Positions 37,501 through 52,500 of a stretch of DNA of 64,000 bases are shown piece by piece. How positions within the stretch are numbered: position 1 is the first letter of the stretch; each line of letters opens with the position of its first letter. The position numbers and the translations under genes are program-made. Source of the stretch: Gyrodactylus bullatarudis (Eukaryota; Platyhelminthes; Monogenea; Gyrodactylidea; Gyrodactylidae); contig SSNU01000106.1 in NCBI GenBank assembly GCA_012064415.1, forward strand, positions 62,001 to 126,000. The letters are read 5' to 3'. The notes under the pieces are model-generated. The model had not been told where the DNA came from, searched no databases, and worked only from the letters and a program-made list of their open reading frames with translations.

Positions 37501-40500
37501 TCTCCTAATGTATTTTGGGGAAGACATGAAAAAGTCATATATTCAATCAATAAACTACTTAAGAGTAGTAATCCCAAAAACAGGATTTTATCACTAAAAA
37601 TTCAGTCAGTTTGTACTATTATGTCACAGTTTTTTTCATCCTAGAATGATGAGACTAATACCAATGAAATCAGCATTAAGTTATCTTTCAAATGATACCC
37701 CAAGCATCTCAAAATTATTATTTTTTCATTTTTGTGACCCCCCCCCCTAATATTCTTGACATAGGGAAGATTTTTAATTTTTCAAATCGAATTGCACTAT
37801 TCTCTCACTGAAATGTACTGCTTCCAAATCGACATGTAAATGGTATAGTTATTATTACCTTTTTATTAAAAAATACAGTTTTGATCATTCTACACTCCAA
37901 TCGATTCAGTTTACACTTGATTTATTGAAAAAAATATCACTTTGAATTATTGAATATTTTTATCGTTTAGTTAGTTTTCAATTCACATTAATTGACCAAG
38001 TGTATTTTTTGATCAGGCCGATTAGAAGAAAGTGAATTTCTTTATTTAGTTGTTGTTCTCGAAATGAGACCATTTTAATTCTTTTTGTGCTAAAAGCATA
38101 AAAATTTCACTCTTTTATTCTATAGAATCAATCATTGAGAAATTTTGAGTAGAATTTTAAATTCAATGCTGATTCCTCCCATTTTTTAAAGTCCTTTATC
38201 TGATTAATACCTTTTTAAATTTATTAGTATAAATCATGTATTCTTATTACGATTATAAATAGACAGAAATAATCTACAAAAGATTCTTCACAATTTGCTA
38301 CCTCTTCAGGTATTTTTTGCCCGATTTTTGGTAAACGATTCAAAATGACGCGTTTTTCCAAAAAAAAATCATTAAGAATGATTAATTTTCTTGTCTAATG
38401 ATGATCCTGAAAAATAACGTTTGGTTTCTCTCACAACTTAAAAGAAACAAAAAAAATGTCAAAAATAAATTTTTCGAATTTTTTTTCTTAAAATCATAGA
38501 TTCTCAAGTTCATTTCATCTGGGTATCAGTAATTTAACCCTAACGAATACTTATATATTTTATTGACGATTTGCTCTTGTCTAGGCGAAGAAACTTGACG
38601 ATGAAAGATTCCTGAAATCTCAACAGTTGAACCAAGAAAAGAATGAACAAGACGATACGTGGGAACTTACAGAAGAGGAACATTTAAATTTCTGCATAAA
38701 TGCTCAGTCAATATGTCGGAGATGGTTATCACGTTATGGAATCATGTATTCTAGATATGCTGACTCTTCAGACTTGACACAACGCAGGAAAATACTTGCT
38801 TGTATCCTTTACAACAAGAGTTTATTTGTCAACCTGAAAGACCATCATTTGGTAAATCTAAACTTCAATATACTCACAAGTAGACATGCTTAAAATAAAT
38901 TATTTAATTTTTCAGCTAAAACTCAAAGATGAAATGAGTCGAGCTTTCCTGGTGGAATACATACAGTTCCTTGAAAACTTCCAAGAACCTGAAAAAGCCT
39001 TCCTCCTGTCTCAGGAACGTTACCAAAATCGAATTAAACAACTTCTCAGTCAGGTTTCTCCAGAAGACAAAATACAAGAAAAAGCAAATATTGTGCGTTT
39101 AGTTTTTTCACTATCACTTATGAAGAATTGGAATAAATTAATAACCTTATTACTAAAAAATGGTCAGACACGCCAAATTGTCAGAAATTTTTATTTGAGT
39201 ACTTTTATTGTTGTATTTCATACGTGCCAAAGTATCAGAAATATAAAGGGCTGGTCTTATCTAGTTTGATATCTCGTTATAATTTCGTCTTGTACTTTTG
39301 CTTTTTTTTCTATGATCTTTGTAGATTATATCAAATATTGCTTATTTTCCTGCCAAGGGTTATATAAAAAACTATATTTAGATCTAAAAACTAGCAAACA
39401 TGTTCTAATTTTACTCGTACAGTTTCTGTCTCTACTCCTTTTCTGTTGTTAGAGAATTTTTCAGCTTACAGTCTGTTTTCAATTCTTGAAGATTTAACGA
39501 TAAGAATTCAGAGCATTGGTCTGCAAAAAGTGTTTCAATCAACCTTTTATATTGCCTGCTCGTATTTCTAGAAAAAACCTCAATTTTAGTTAAATTAATA
39601 TGGGATTATTGCGTAGATAGAAAATTTTAGAATATTCGTAATTTATTTTCTCTTAAAATTAATCCCTTTACTTTTGCTCTACAGAATATAAACGAGGATC
39701 AAATTGGTGGCGAGGGAAAAAGTTCAATTATGATGGAAGAAATTTGGGAAACAGCCTACTGGAAGTTTGCAAAGAAAAACTTTATTAATGACAATAATCC
39801 AATATTCCAGGAGACCTGGATTACCTCCGCCCTATTGGAGCATAAAGAGAATCACGATAAAATTGTGAGCACTCTAATTACTGATTAGTAGAGAACCAAA
39901 TTTCAAAGTTTATACTAATCGCCTTCTGATTGGTTAACGTTTACATATATTAATTATGAATTCATTGCAATTTGATTAGTCAATACCGCGTGTGACAGTA
40001 CTGCTCTTTTGAGTATTGAAAAAATTAGCATGGTTTGATTTCATTATACGTGATTGGTCAAAATATGCTTGATTCGACTAATCATTTTTGATTGGTCAAA
40101 GTATACTTGATTTTACCAATCATATTTGAGCCATGTTACCCTGTAAAAATGCTTACAGCGAAAAATCTTTTCAATAAGAAACTGATTTTATTATATAACC
40201 AAGTTAACTTTATAACTGGGAGTATTTTTATTTAGGCGAGTCTCGTCATTTGGGAGATAATCAACCGATTGATATCAGTATTCAAAAATATCCCAGAAAT
40301 TGAAGCAGCTGACATAATTGAAGATCAAAATGATAGACACAAATCATTTAATCCCTCAAATCCATTGCAGTTTCTGTGTCTTGATGGTGTCATGAAGCCA
40401 GTTAAAGTTGAAAGTAAGCTGTCTGATGATTGATTTGCAAGATTTTTATCATAATTATGCTCAATTTTCGAAAAAATTCCATTCTTTGATTATATTTTGA

Positions 40501-43500
40501 GTGAAAGTAATAATTTCTGTAGTATTTCGTTATTGCTAGAATTCGAGTGGTTCGAAAAATATTTTCATGATCCAGATCTATTATTATATTCATCATGGTC
40601 TCATAAAACTTAATTTCGATATTTGATTCAAATTTTCCAATCACCTAGTTTGATTTTGTAAAATCAAAAATTGAAAACAGAGTGCTCACTTCCTATTGAT
40701 TGTTGATTTTTATTGGATGGAATAGTATTTCTGTGTATTGTATGATTTTGACCAATCAGAAACGTTCCTAACAAAAATTCTAATTTCATTCTTACAAGAA
40801 GATGTACCCGGCCCAATTCTATGTAATCTATAAAAGTATTTTAATTTTTTACATCGATATCCATTATAATGTATTAATTTTTTATGGAAATATTTCTTAA
40901 TTTCCTTAAGCAGCTCATGAAAGAGAAAAAATTGAACAGATTCATAGTAAGCATTCGTAGTTATCTCTCTGTAGTCAGTAGTCTCAAAAATAAACTTTAG
41001 AATTATATCATTAATTCTCCACTTTCCAAGAATTCAGTATAGGATCACAGAAAAATTCAAAAGTTGCAAAGTTTCCAACTTTCATTCTTAATCATGAACG
41101 TCAGCCATTGGAGCAGGTCTTTCGGAATATGACCCAGTCCTACTCAGAACATCAGATCAAATCTATACATAAATTTGTTCAAAGCCTTGTGAGTTTCATT
41201 CCTTGAATTATTCATATCAATCATCCCTCTAAAATGGCTAATTATTTTCTATCCTCTTATATCTCATCCCTCGACCAGTAGTCTGAATTTAGATATTTTT
41301 ATCAGATGCATAATTGTTTCGTTACTTTTTCTTCTAAAGACGACCAGAAATCATAGACAAAAGGAGTCCTGTGGCATCCAGATTAAAGAATTCCATTTCA
41401 AAGAGCTCATCAAAACTCCATTGGATTATTTCCTCGTTCAACTTGTCTGTGCTCACGGGTGAGTAGAATGAATAAACAAGATTTCTTTATTGATCCAAAC
41501 GTCAAATTATTACACCGAATAAGAATAGAACTCATTTGTTTTTACCATCTACTTATGAGTATGCCAATAAATCTTTAGGAAATATTTACCACATTTTACC
41601 CAATTTTGAGTTTTGATTTCAATAATATTCAAAAATTAAGATTACTCTGTGAAAGTCTTCGTGATGAAATTTACTGTCAAATAATGAAGCAATTGATATG
41701 TAATCCGAGTGGTGAATCCCAGCAAAAAGCCTGGCTTCTCCTCTACATATTTGTTGGGATTTTCCAGCCATCGAAGCCAGATCTTGTTCATGCTGTTAGG
41801 AATTTTATAGTCACTCTATCGCCAACAAACGAATTTCTCAATCTATGTCTAAAGAGGTTCGATTTATTCTCTGGCTATTCACAGAATGAATCTATATCAG
41901 ATCGTGGAGAGAAAATCTTGAGGCCAAAGTAAGTAAGCTTTTCACTCATTTCTTTTTTTAGCTCAAGAGATCCATCCTCCTCAAAGTACTTCCGTCAATC
42001 ACCTCCGTCACAATTGGAAATCGAAGTCTTGCAAAATGGTCAAGAATCAGATTTCTCTATTAAAATATTTCTCATGGATGATCGTGATTACAACATTGAT
42101 ATCAATTGCCTCTCTAATTGCGAAGAAGTCCTCAAGAATATCTCCTCGCGTATTAATCTTAATGACACCTTTGGTTTTGCATTGTTCATATCTATTGGGG
42201 ATAGCGTAAGTTACCAGTTTTATTCAGGTATAATTTTCAACCAATGAAATCGATGCCATGAAAATGAACCAATTAGAAAGCTTTACATTTCTCATCATTA
42301 GGTCTCATCTCTTGGCAATGTTAACATTATGGATGTTTTTTACCGATGTGAAAAGTACATTCGAAAAGTTCAACATTTAAACATGCATGAGAAGATGACG
42401 CACAACTTTAAACGAACGGACAAGTCTATCGTCTTGAACAATAATGAAAATGTCATCTGCCAGAATGTTTCCTGGAAATTTTTCCTTCGCAAGGAAATTT
42501 TTGCCCCCTGGCATCAACCCACACAAGATCCGATTGCCTCCGACTTGATTTGCAGTCAAATATTCAGAGGTCTGCTCTATGGAGAATATCAATTTGATTC
42601 GGTTAGTTTCAATTGCATTCTTAAACTTAATTTTGAATAAGTAATTTTCGATTTCACCAGGTACGAAATAGCATAGGTATTAAAAATCTTGAGTTATTTT
42701 AGAATTTACAGTATCAACTACAGTTATTTCAACTAATTGGTTAAATTCAAAACATTTGTTTTCATTTTTAAGGCTTATTGGTATTATTGGTTGTTCACGT
42801 AAAATTTACTGTGAATTTAGCCAGAAGAAAAAATAGTCAAGCAGCAAGCGAATAAAGTTCTGTACAAGTTTAATCTTGTTCAGATTAATGAACTTATAAT
42901 AGTTCATCTATATATTTTCTTCCTCTGACCATTAAATATTTTTGGAATCTTGTTTTATAAAAATTCCCTTATTACATGCAGGAAGAGAAATTGGCTTGGC
43001 TCTTGGCTTATCGCCTATACATCTACAACAAACATTACGAACCATTTTCTCGGTTCTCAGCTGAGCAGGTACGCAAGCAACTAGACCAGTACCTCAGAGA
43101 AATTCCTATTATGAAATTCTTATTCGATCACAAGGAACAATCAGAAAAGGGCTCAAATGATCTAATTGAAAAGTGGACCGAGCTCATTTTTTCTGTAAGT
43201 TTCTTTTTTCAATCTTACGAGAATCTATAAAAAATAGTTGGATTTTATGGAATAATCTAACACCTAATAAAAACCTTAGTGTAGTGACAAAAATTTTAAC
43301 CAATAAAAACGAAGTAAATATTTTAAGAAAATCAAATTCTATTGGATGATGGTTCGTACCAATCAAAACTGATTATTTTTGTTCCATAACTTTAATTCTT
43401 TCTAGGATCGAATAATAAGCTTTTTTATCAGAAATGGGACTGGTCATAGTAGGATGAATTGAGTTCTTTTTTTTGCAATAATTATTTGAATCATGGGAAA

Positions 43501-46500
43501 AGATAATAATGAAGATCATAAATGATTTTTGATATTCCAGCAATATTCCATAGCTGGTCTTGCTACAAAGAGACCAGGCTTGGAAAAGGCCCAAGCAGAC
43601 ATTGTCAACTTCACGATAAAATACTGGCCTTATTCCTTCTCAAAATACTTCAACGTGAAGCCTGTTGATAAATTTCTCAAAGATCTTATAAAGGGTGAGT
43701 CAACTATAAGAAAGTTTCTAGTTTATATGAACTGTGCATTATGTTTATATATATTTTAAGATGACAAATTCGAACTATTCATCCAAATCAACTGCAAAGG
43801 TATACAACTAATTCTCGAGACGCATAGAAATAATGAGAAAAGAACAGCTGAGCTGCATGAAGATGATGATAAAACGGGCGATACCTCGCGGAGACGTGTT
43901 ACAATCAAATCGTTTTGTTTCATTGAATTTAAATCGTTTTCGGTGCCACAAAAGTTTGTTCCTTTTCAAACAATTAATCGAATATATACTATAATAAAAG
44001 GTTTATTTTATTAGTATTAAGCTATTACTAAGTATAATTGAGCTTAATTTGTTATAGGTAAGGTTTCAGGAACATCATCTCGTAATCTATCATTTTACTT
44101 GTTAGTAGTTTTCAAGCTTTGATATATAATTTTATAAATAAACCCAGTAACTTTAGTAACTCAGTTAATTTACCTTTAGAAACTGCTTAGAATTCAATTT
44201 GTATAACGGTTTGAACTTTCGTTTTGATACAATAGTCGCTAATGATATTGCCAAACTTTTGACCTACATTCTTGATCAATTGGTTGTCAGATCAAGATAC
44301 GCTGTTGCCCTTCGAGATTATGGCAAGAAACGTGAGTTTATTCTTATCTTTCATATAAAGGTTTTCTGATAAAAATAAATACAACACATAAAATTTATAA
44401 TGGAAGGTTTAAGAAAGTTTAAAAACTTCTTTTGTTAGGAAATCTACTGAGTAAGTTCTCATTCATTGAAAGAGTTCGTTGACAAAGTATTTGAAAATTA
44501 TTCAGGCCATAAGGTAGAGGTATAATGGTATGAATATTTATGCTTTAATTTAATTTGCCGAAATAATAATTTAAGATCATTGGTCTGTAAGAATATGGGG
44601 GTATTACTAAAAGATATAATTTTTGACAGCTAAAAATCCTATTATCACTTAAAATTTAAAATTTCAATGATATGCAGAGCCAGCCAATTATCTTATCATG
44701 AATGTTGGTGATGTCCTTCAGATAAGTCCGCCTCCAAAAACAGGTCCTTCTCATCTAACTGAGCAGGTGAATAATCGTCTGCTTCTCTATGGACATAATT
44801 TAACATCGACCAGATCCGCACTGCCATCTGATCGAGGAGGCTATACAAATAAGAATACTGGGAAAGCTCAATTTGTTGGTGGCTACTTCCCAAGAAAATA
44901 CGTTCAGATCCTTGCTTGTACCACTCGGCCAAGCAATGAGATAATTTCATCATTGAATCTATTCCAAAAATCCCCATTGTCACCAGTTAACATTCAAGAC
45001 CATCAAATAAATGTCAAGTTAGTTAGAAATTAAATTTCCTTTGATGGAATAGTAAAGCTACTTGACATGAAATGAAAATTAATTTTTTTAATTCCATGAT
45101 GAAATAAAACCTTGAGTTGATTTCTGAAAAATATTCAATCTGGCCAATATTTCGCCGTTCTTTCACAAATTTCTACAGTTTTAACACTTCAAGATATCAA
45201 TTTCAAATATTTTAATCAATTAAATGCTGATAATTTGGATTTTAAAAAATATTTTCAATTTTAGTGATTCAAAAGCAAAACGACCTAGTTCACTCAACCC
45301 GTACTCTGGCATTTCATGTAATGAAGAGAATGATGGTGAAGTATTTATTCTGCCTCAAAAGACCATGAAGTGTTACCACAAGAATGGGCCACGTGACAAA
45401 TCTGATCCAGAGATCAATCAGAGTTCAAAATTCAAGCATTTGACTGAATTATTCTCAGATATCAAGTGAGTCCAGATTCAAGATATGACCATTTATCCAC
45501 ATGGAAAAATTGGAGTTGTTGAAAAACTCATGGACTAAATCGATTGTATCTTATTGGCTATTTGTTTTTGCTAACCCTACTGGTACCAAAAAATAAACAA
45601 ACAAATGTTTCCAAAAGGGTCATTTTGACCCTGAATCATAGAGCTATTAAAATTTTTCAAATTTCCGTACAATTTATTTGCAATTTGAACATATATTAAC
45701 TAAATGATCATTACAAATAGCTTTTTGACATTTATCACATATTTTGGTAGTTTTTCTATCTTTATTTTATGGGCAAATTGTGCAACGAACCCTTTTCTTT
45801 GAGCCTGATGTGGAAGAAGTTGAGCACACAGAGTCATTCATCTTATTCGGTTTATTTTTCCATATTGATCGAAAATCTCCTGAGACACTTGAGGAAGTTT
45901 CTTCTATTATAATTGGAATCTTCTTTTATCTCTTTATATAAAATGAAAGAATTAAGAGCTGAAATGTCTAAAATGTTGCAAAATAAGACGACCGGCCATC
46001 TATTTGTTTTCCTTTGACAAGAAAATGTAGAAATCATCTTATCAGCATTTTCAACTCCTTCTTTCGTTTTATCATAATATTTAATCAAATCTGGTTTTCC
46101 ACTTTGATTTAAATCTGGGTTGAGGTGGAAGGAAGACACGAGAATTACATTTTTATTTTTTCTTGGAACATAGGACACATGAGTCATGTTGTCTCTGAAG
46201 GCGTATTTGGAACCTAATGTAGTATTTTTTGAAATCACTGGTGGAAGCTCGGCCTTGTTCTTCCTGATAGTTCCTACCAAAGTTATACTTTTGGCAGCAA
46301 GGTTTTTCCAAAAGAGGGAATGAGGTAAAGAAATTGTCAGTAGTGATGTTGTTTCCTTTGATGCTCAAATTTTCGATTAGTTCAAGGACCACAGTTTCAC
46401 CCACACATTTGTTCCTTTCCTCGCCTTCTTTTCCAGTATATATTTTTGCGTTAAAGATATAATTTGTCTTAGCGTCTGCAGCTATCCAAATTTTTATTCC

Positions 46501-49500
46501 ATATTTTGATGGCTTATTGGGGATGTATTGACGAAATTTACACCATCCTTTCATCAACTGTGATGCATCCATTTGAGTTATAAAATATGGGAAGATCTTG
46601 CGCCCATCTATTCCAAATTTCTCGAATGGGTGCCAGTCTATCAGGATTTAAATTTCTATTACGAGTTCTGGAATCATCAAACCTCAAATGTGTTGAAATT
46701 TGTTGAAATCTATTTCTTGACATCTTTTGAGCGAATATCTTTCTACCATGAGTTTCGTTCCAGAGCTCTTTGATAGGCTCATTCTTTGCTCGATATACAC
46801 CTGCTAGAAGTAAGAGTTCACAGTACACATAAAATTCGTCCAATTCGAGAGTAGTCCAATTAAAATTATCTGTAATACGACAATGTAAATTTGTGTATTC
46901 AACTATTTTTTCAGCGGTGAAATTTGGAAGAAACAATTGAAATGCACTCAATGGCGAGTGTATACGGGATTGTGAGAACAACGTTGGACCAGGTCTTAAT
47001 CTGAGTATATTCTGCTCTCTTATTCTACCATTACCCGGATTAGTAGGTGTATCTGACCATTGATATAGATTATTTTTTCTCATATATTCGTCATCCTCAG
47101 ATTCACTTGACAGGGATGAAAGTGTTGTCGGTAAGGAGTCTGATTTGCTGATATTCGTTCCAATATCGTTAGACAAAGAACTGTCGTCTGTAGAAAATTC
47201 GTCTTCAGTAGATAGCAAAGCTAGGTCGTCATCATCAAAGTCACTCATGGTTATGATTGAAACCTATCAATAGTGCTCGAATATTTCAAGTAAATTGAAC
47301 CAATGAAATATCAAGAATCTGCAAAAATCATTAGAAGAATCCGAATGTGATTTCATCCGGAAATGTAGGATAGGTGTAATTAGCTATTTCAAGTGGAAGA
47401 ACATGGTAAAAAAATGAAAATTAGGTCTTTTCTATTCAAACAAATGGAGGGTCAAAAGGACCCTGCCTGGGAAGATTAAGTAAAACATGATTTTTTTCTG
47501 GGGGTGTGACCATTTTTGTTAAAAATCAATTTGTAAAGTATGAATCTTCGTATGATAAAGGATATCCTGAAATCTTGTGATTTTGAGTTTCCTCCAAACC
47601 GAGATATGTACTTTCAAAAATCTGAAAGGGTCAAAATGACCCTGTTGGTACCAGTAGGGGTAATGAGCGTAGAGCATTCTTATGACTTGTGTATAAAGTC
47701 AATACTAATATCTAAGATTCTGAACGTATTGTACCTATTCATACAATAAAAATCTGATTAAAGAAAATAGCACATTCATTAGTATAATATAATATAATAT
47801 AATTTTTATTACAATAAAAATAATTCTATTGAAACATCTTATTTTTATTGAAACACGAATATTTACCCCCTAATTAAGTATTAGTTATCTTGACCAATCA
47901 GAATGCAGAAAGTGATTTCTATACATTTAGATAGGAAAAAAAGTGAGCTTTTGTGAAAATTCACTGTTTTCAGTGCTTTAACAATTTTCAGCACATTTTA
48001 AAACCCCTGATAATCATTAGAGAGGAAAAAACAACTAGTTGGTGAGTATATACGAGAAAATTATTGACCGAGATAAATAATACTTAATTAGGGGGTAAAT
48101 ATTCGTGTTTTAATAGAAATATTTTTACTGTAAAATTTTCACTATCACGACAGAAAATTTCTCAAATTGTTCTACCTCGCAGAGTTTCTTGTTAGGCTTC
48201 AAATCTTTTTCGATTATTAGAAAACTGTGCAGTTCATTCTATGATCAATAGAGGGTAATTTAACAAATTTTGTAGGTTCCAATCCCCTTCATTTTTCGTT
48301 ATTATAACAGCAAACATCCCGATTATAAAGAGCATAAAAAGCGTTAACTTGAGTAAAAACCGAACTTATCAGAAATATAGGCTAATTTGATTTTAAAGAT
48401 TTTTTTCATCATCTTTTTTTTTAGTATATTTAAAAAATGAAAGAATGAAATACTTTTTAAATTATTCTCGGTAAGTGCTCGATTGATATAGCACAAACTC
48501 ATTTATTTAAATTACAACAGGATTTCATCACGATAACACCATATACACACAAATTATATCCATTCTTAATTTTTTACTAGAAACGTAGCATTCTGGTTGG
48601 TTAGAAAGAACAGTTACAAACACTAATTCAGTTTCATCCAATGAAATGAATTTTTCTCAATGAAATTAATGGTATGAGAGTATTTAGAACGTGTTTTTTC
48701 TTACTTTTCCATCTAGCCAATCGAGAGAACCCTTACTTATTGCATTGACAAAGATTTTCTTTTTATTTCAAGAATTCCAAACCCTTCGAAATATTCCATA
48801 TCATCAAAAAATTTTGACAAAATAATATCTAAAAAAATCCATGAATATCAATCTAACGTGCGAGTACAAAAAGGTAATGATTCAATGAAAAATAAAAATG
48901 AAAAACTCAATGAGCTTCTATTCATCATACAAATGGCCATTAGTAAATATGCCGCTGTTATTCAGGAGAATACTCACCTTATTACTGAGTATGTTTGTGA
49001 AATTATTTTGACTTTCAATAACTTCTCAAATGAACTTTAATCCGATTTCAATAAAACCAAATTTAATCTGGTTTAGTTAATATTATGTCTTTGTTCATTT
49101 CAAGTTTTTTAAAGGGTCTAAAGTGTCTGAACTATAGGAAAGGATAGTCATCCTTCTTCGCTATATAGTCACTCGACATTGCTGCTTGGATTTGGTTGGT
49201 ATCTCTCCAATCTTTCTTCTGGAATTGGTGTCAACTTAGCTGTTTGCTCACCAGAGCTTTCAAATCGCAATTTTATATCTAAATCGAGGAATGCAAAAGG
49301 ATGGACCAAAGCTTAGTACTCCCTTTTATAGTCTTGTTGAGAACCAGATCTGTGTAATTGAAGACTGGGTCACTGGATTTGACTTTAAGCTAGTCTAAAC
49401 CCTATTGTCATGGATTTGCAAGAATTCCGTTGCATATCTACGACTTTTAGGCCTTGGGATTTACATTCTTCTTGAAAAAAGTAAAAAAAGACATAATCTC

Positions 49501-52500
49501 AACCAAATTTAATCTACACCTCATATGTAAATTTCAGCTTGGTTGATTTTTTTTCAGTGTTTCACAGTGTTTTTATAGATTTAGTTGTTCTTTCGTCCAA
49601 TTATGAAAAGGGGAATGTTGGCATTGGAATAGTTACTGAAATTCACAACAAGTGATGGAAGTCTAATTTAAATAAACTTCTGAATTTCGATCAGTTTATA
49701 TGAAAATAAATAATCCAATCTTCCCCTATAGCTCTGTCGACTATGATTTAATGATGAAACGTCAAAAATATTCCGATGCAATCTTTGTCCTACTCTCCGA
49801 CGATTTCTCAGATCAAGTATTCAAGTTCCTCTTTCAAAAACTCTTAAAATATGAAAAAACAAATCGGTGAGATCCTTGAACAATTATTTAAAATTTTTAA
49901 TTACACTAGGCCTACATGGACGTAATTCTTGCTTATTTCGGAAAAGAAGCATTGAGCTTTCTGTCATCAGACGTGATATTATTTTATATTTCATTAAAAA
50001 AAATTCCTTTAAACGGAGAATCTATCTAGCTTTCGAAAGATTTTACTATCACTGAATTTTAAAGGTTGTCTTTAGTCCTACTCAAGAGTTCTGATCAAGG
50101 TGTAGATCACAAATGAAATATTTTATTTGAATGAACGCCACTTAACTGATAAATAAATTGAAACTTGATGAAGGGTCAAAATTAGAATTTCAAAATTGGT
50201 CAATATAGATTTCTATCGAAAAACTATCGAACACCTGAAAAATTTATATCTGTTACCGTTAATCTTGTCTTGATAGTCTTAAGGCTTTCAGGAAATCTTT
50301 AAACTAACGAAATAGTTAGATATACTTTTTACCAGATTTCAAGAATAACATGTTTGTGATCCAAATTAAAATTTCTTACCATTTATAAGTACAGTAGAAT
50401 TATAAAATCTTGAGTCTAAGTATTATTTTACCAAAAATTAAAATTTTACTTGGCCATCTTGAGAAGAGCGTTCGATTCTTTAATATCTATGCAATAAAAT
50501 ATCTATTGATAAGTATCAGTGTACTTTGGGTAACGAAGCATCAAAAGATAGAAAAACCAGGTCCAATGACATTTTAACGAAACTCTTGACACTTTTTTGG
50601 ACCTAATAATTTGAAATCTAGATATATATTATTCATCATTAGAGCACCAAATTTGCTACTTTTTATTGAAAATCAATCAATTTTTACTCGATAACACAAA
50701 GGAATTTTTATGACTCGCCCTCTGATTGGTTAACGTCTACATGTATTTACTACGAATTCATTGGTCTATGGGGAATGTATATTTACCATGTCCATATATG
50801 GATGTAAAACCAGGGATGTGTTACTCGAATCAATATCATTGGTCAATACCGCGTGCGTGTGTACATTTTTTAAATTTATTTTAAGTCTACTTTTTATTAG
50901 AGTGTCATATATATAATATTCTTAATGCCATGTTTGGTTCTAATTTATGTTGTTCTTGATAGAAATTTGTATTATTCATCATGGAAGGTCTTGTGGATAA
51001 TGACTGGAATTTTCTCTATCACAAAACAGAGTTATAATCACTTTGTCAAATTGTTTAACCAATACATTGAACGTCTAACACTACAAGGGAAATCAGATAA
51101 GAGGCAATACAAGACAAAAATTGAAGACGTTGCCAAGAGTTCCTGTGATCGATTAAAAATCTTTTATAAGTAAGCCAAATCTGATTCTTTTTATTCAAAT
51201 TTCCGTAATTCTTTTACATACAAGACTAGAGAAGGAAATTAGATTCGATTGTGAATTTTAAATTTTTCGGCATTTGTGATTGGGCTACGATTTTTATCAG
51301 TCCATTCTAACATATTGATTCCATTATGTTTAGACTTATTATAAAATTACTTTTTCCAGGCACCCTAGAATTTTGCCAGTCTCCATATTTGAATTGACAG
51401 CTTTGGAGTTCAATGAGGTCGTAATACCCCATAAAATCTACACTCCACAAAAGAAAATTTGGGTATTTACCTAACACTTTCTCACTACTAAACTCTCGTT
51501 TACCTCTTGAAAGAACATGCTAACTATATTCTAGGATTGATATCAGGAATCAGGTGTGGGAGATCGAACTAGTAATTTTTGTAACTTGGATGAATCTACA
51601 TTTCTTGAAATCGTTCTTTGAAATACTGACCAATCAGAATAGTCAAAAATTATCCATTACTACTACTTAGAGGCTGTCCTGTTTCATCGGCTAACATTTC
51701 ATTTCTTAAGAATCATCTTGATTCTAGATTTTGTGAACGGATTGACTTCAATGTTAACCAACTCTACCTCCCCCTATTGTATTATAATTTAGTTCAAGCC
51801 TTCTACACCTTCTGCTAGTGTGCTTTGCTTAAGTTGAATATTTTTCACAATCTGCTCTTTAATTTGCAGAGGGTAAATTTATTACTAGGATGTAGAAAAA
51901 CAAAAAAGGGTTGGCTGGAACAAGTGAATCAGAGTTGGTTTACATCAAAATCTATACCTTTTACAGACGAAAATTAGACTCTACTAAATACAAAATAAGA
52001 AACACGTAGATTCAAAATGAGAATATATGCTTGTGTACAATTCAAAAATTTTCAAAATGAGAAAATTAATTCAATTAAAACTTGTATATTTATAATAGCT
52101 GGGACATATTTCACATTTTGGGATGTAACCTACTATTCTTGAGTACTTAAGAATTTTTTCCTCTCTCCTATCAAGGTAACTTTTATATGCTCCAAATTTT
52201 TTCTATAGGATTTATGGACTTAGAATTTTTAAAATTATTATCTTAAACTCTCATCTTCATCTCCTCTCTCGTTGCAACTTAAAAAACACATTATGAGAAT
52301 AGACACAAATAAACAAAAAGTATTCTACGTTCTATGCAAGGCCCCTAATTTTCAACCAATCATATTTCAATAAGTATTTGATATTTTAAGACCTAATACC
52401 CCCCCCCTTTTACTGTCTCATTTTGAATCTATTTAGGTCTCTTTTTGTATTAAAATTTTTTTTATTTCCGTCTGTAAAAGGTATAGAATTTAGATGTACA

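Noticed and set aside
37739..37747. Homopolymer C runs (also 52391-52399 and 62250-62259) as regulatory or quadruplex sites
   Set aside because: Single C tracts without the four-tract pattern required for an i-motif or quadruplex; could also be sequencing-prone sites.
44696..44983. 95-residue minus-strand frame opposite the myosin SH3-region exon
   Set aside because: The plus-strand frame joins in phase to neighbouring exons and matches the myosin tail layout; this is its shadow.
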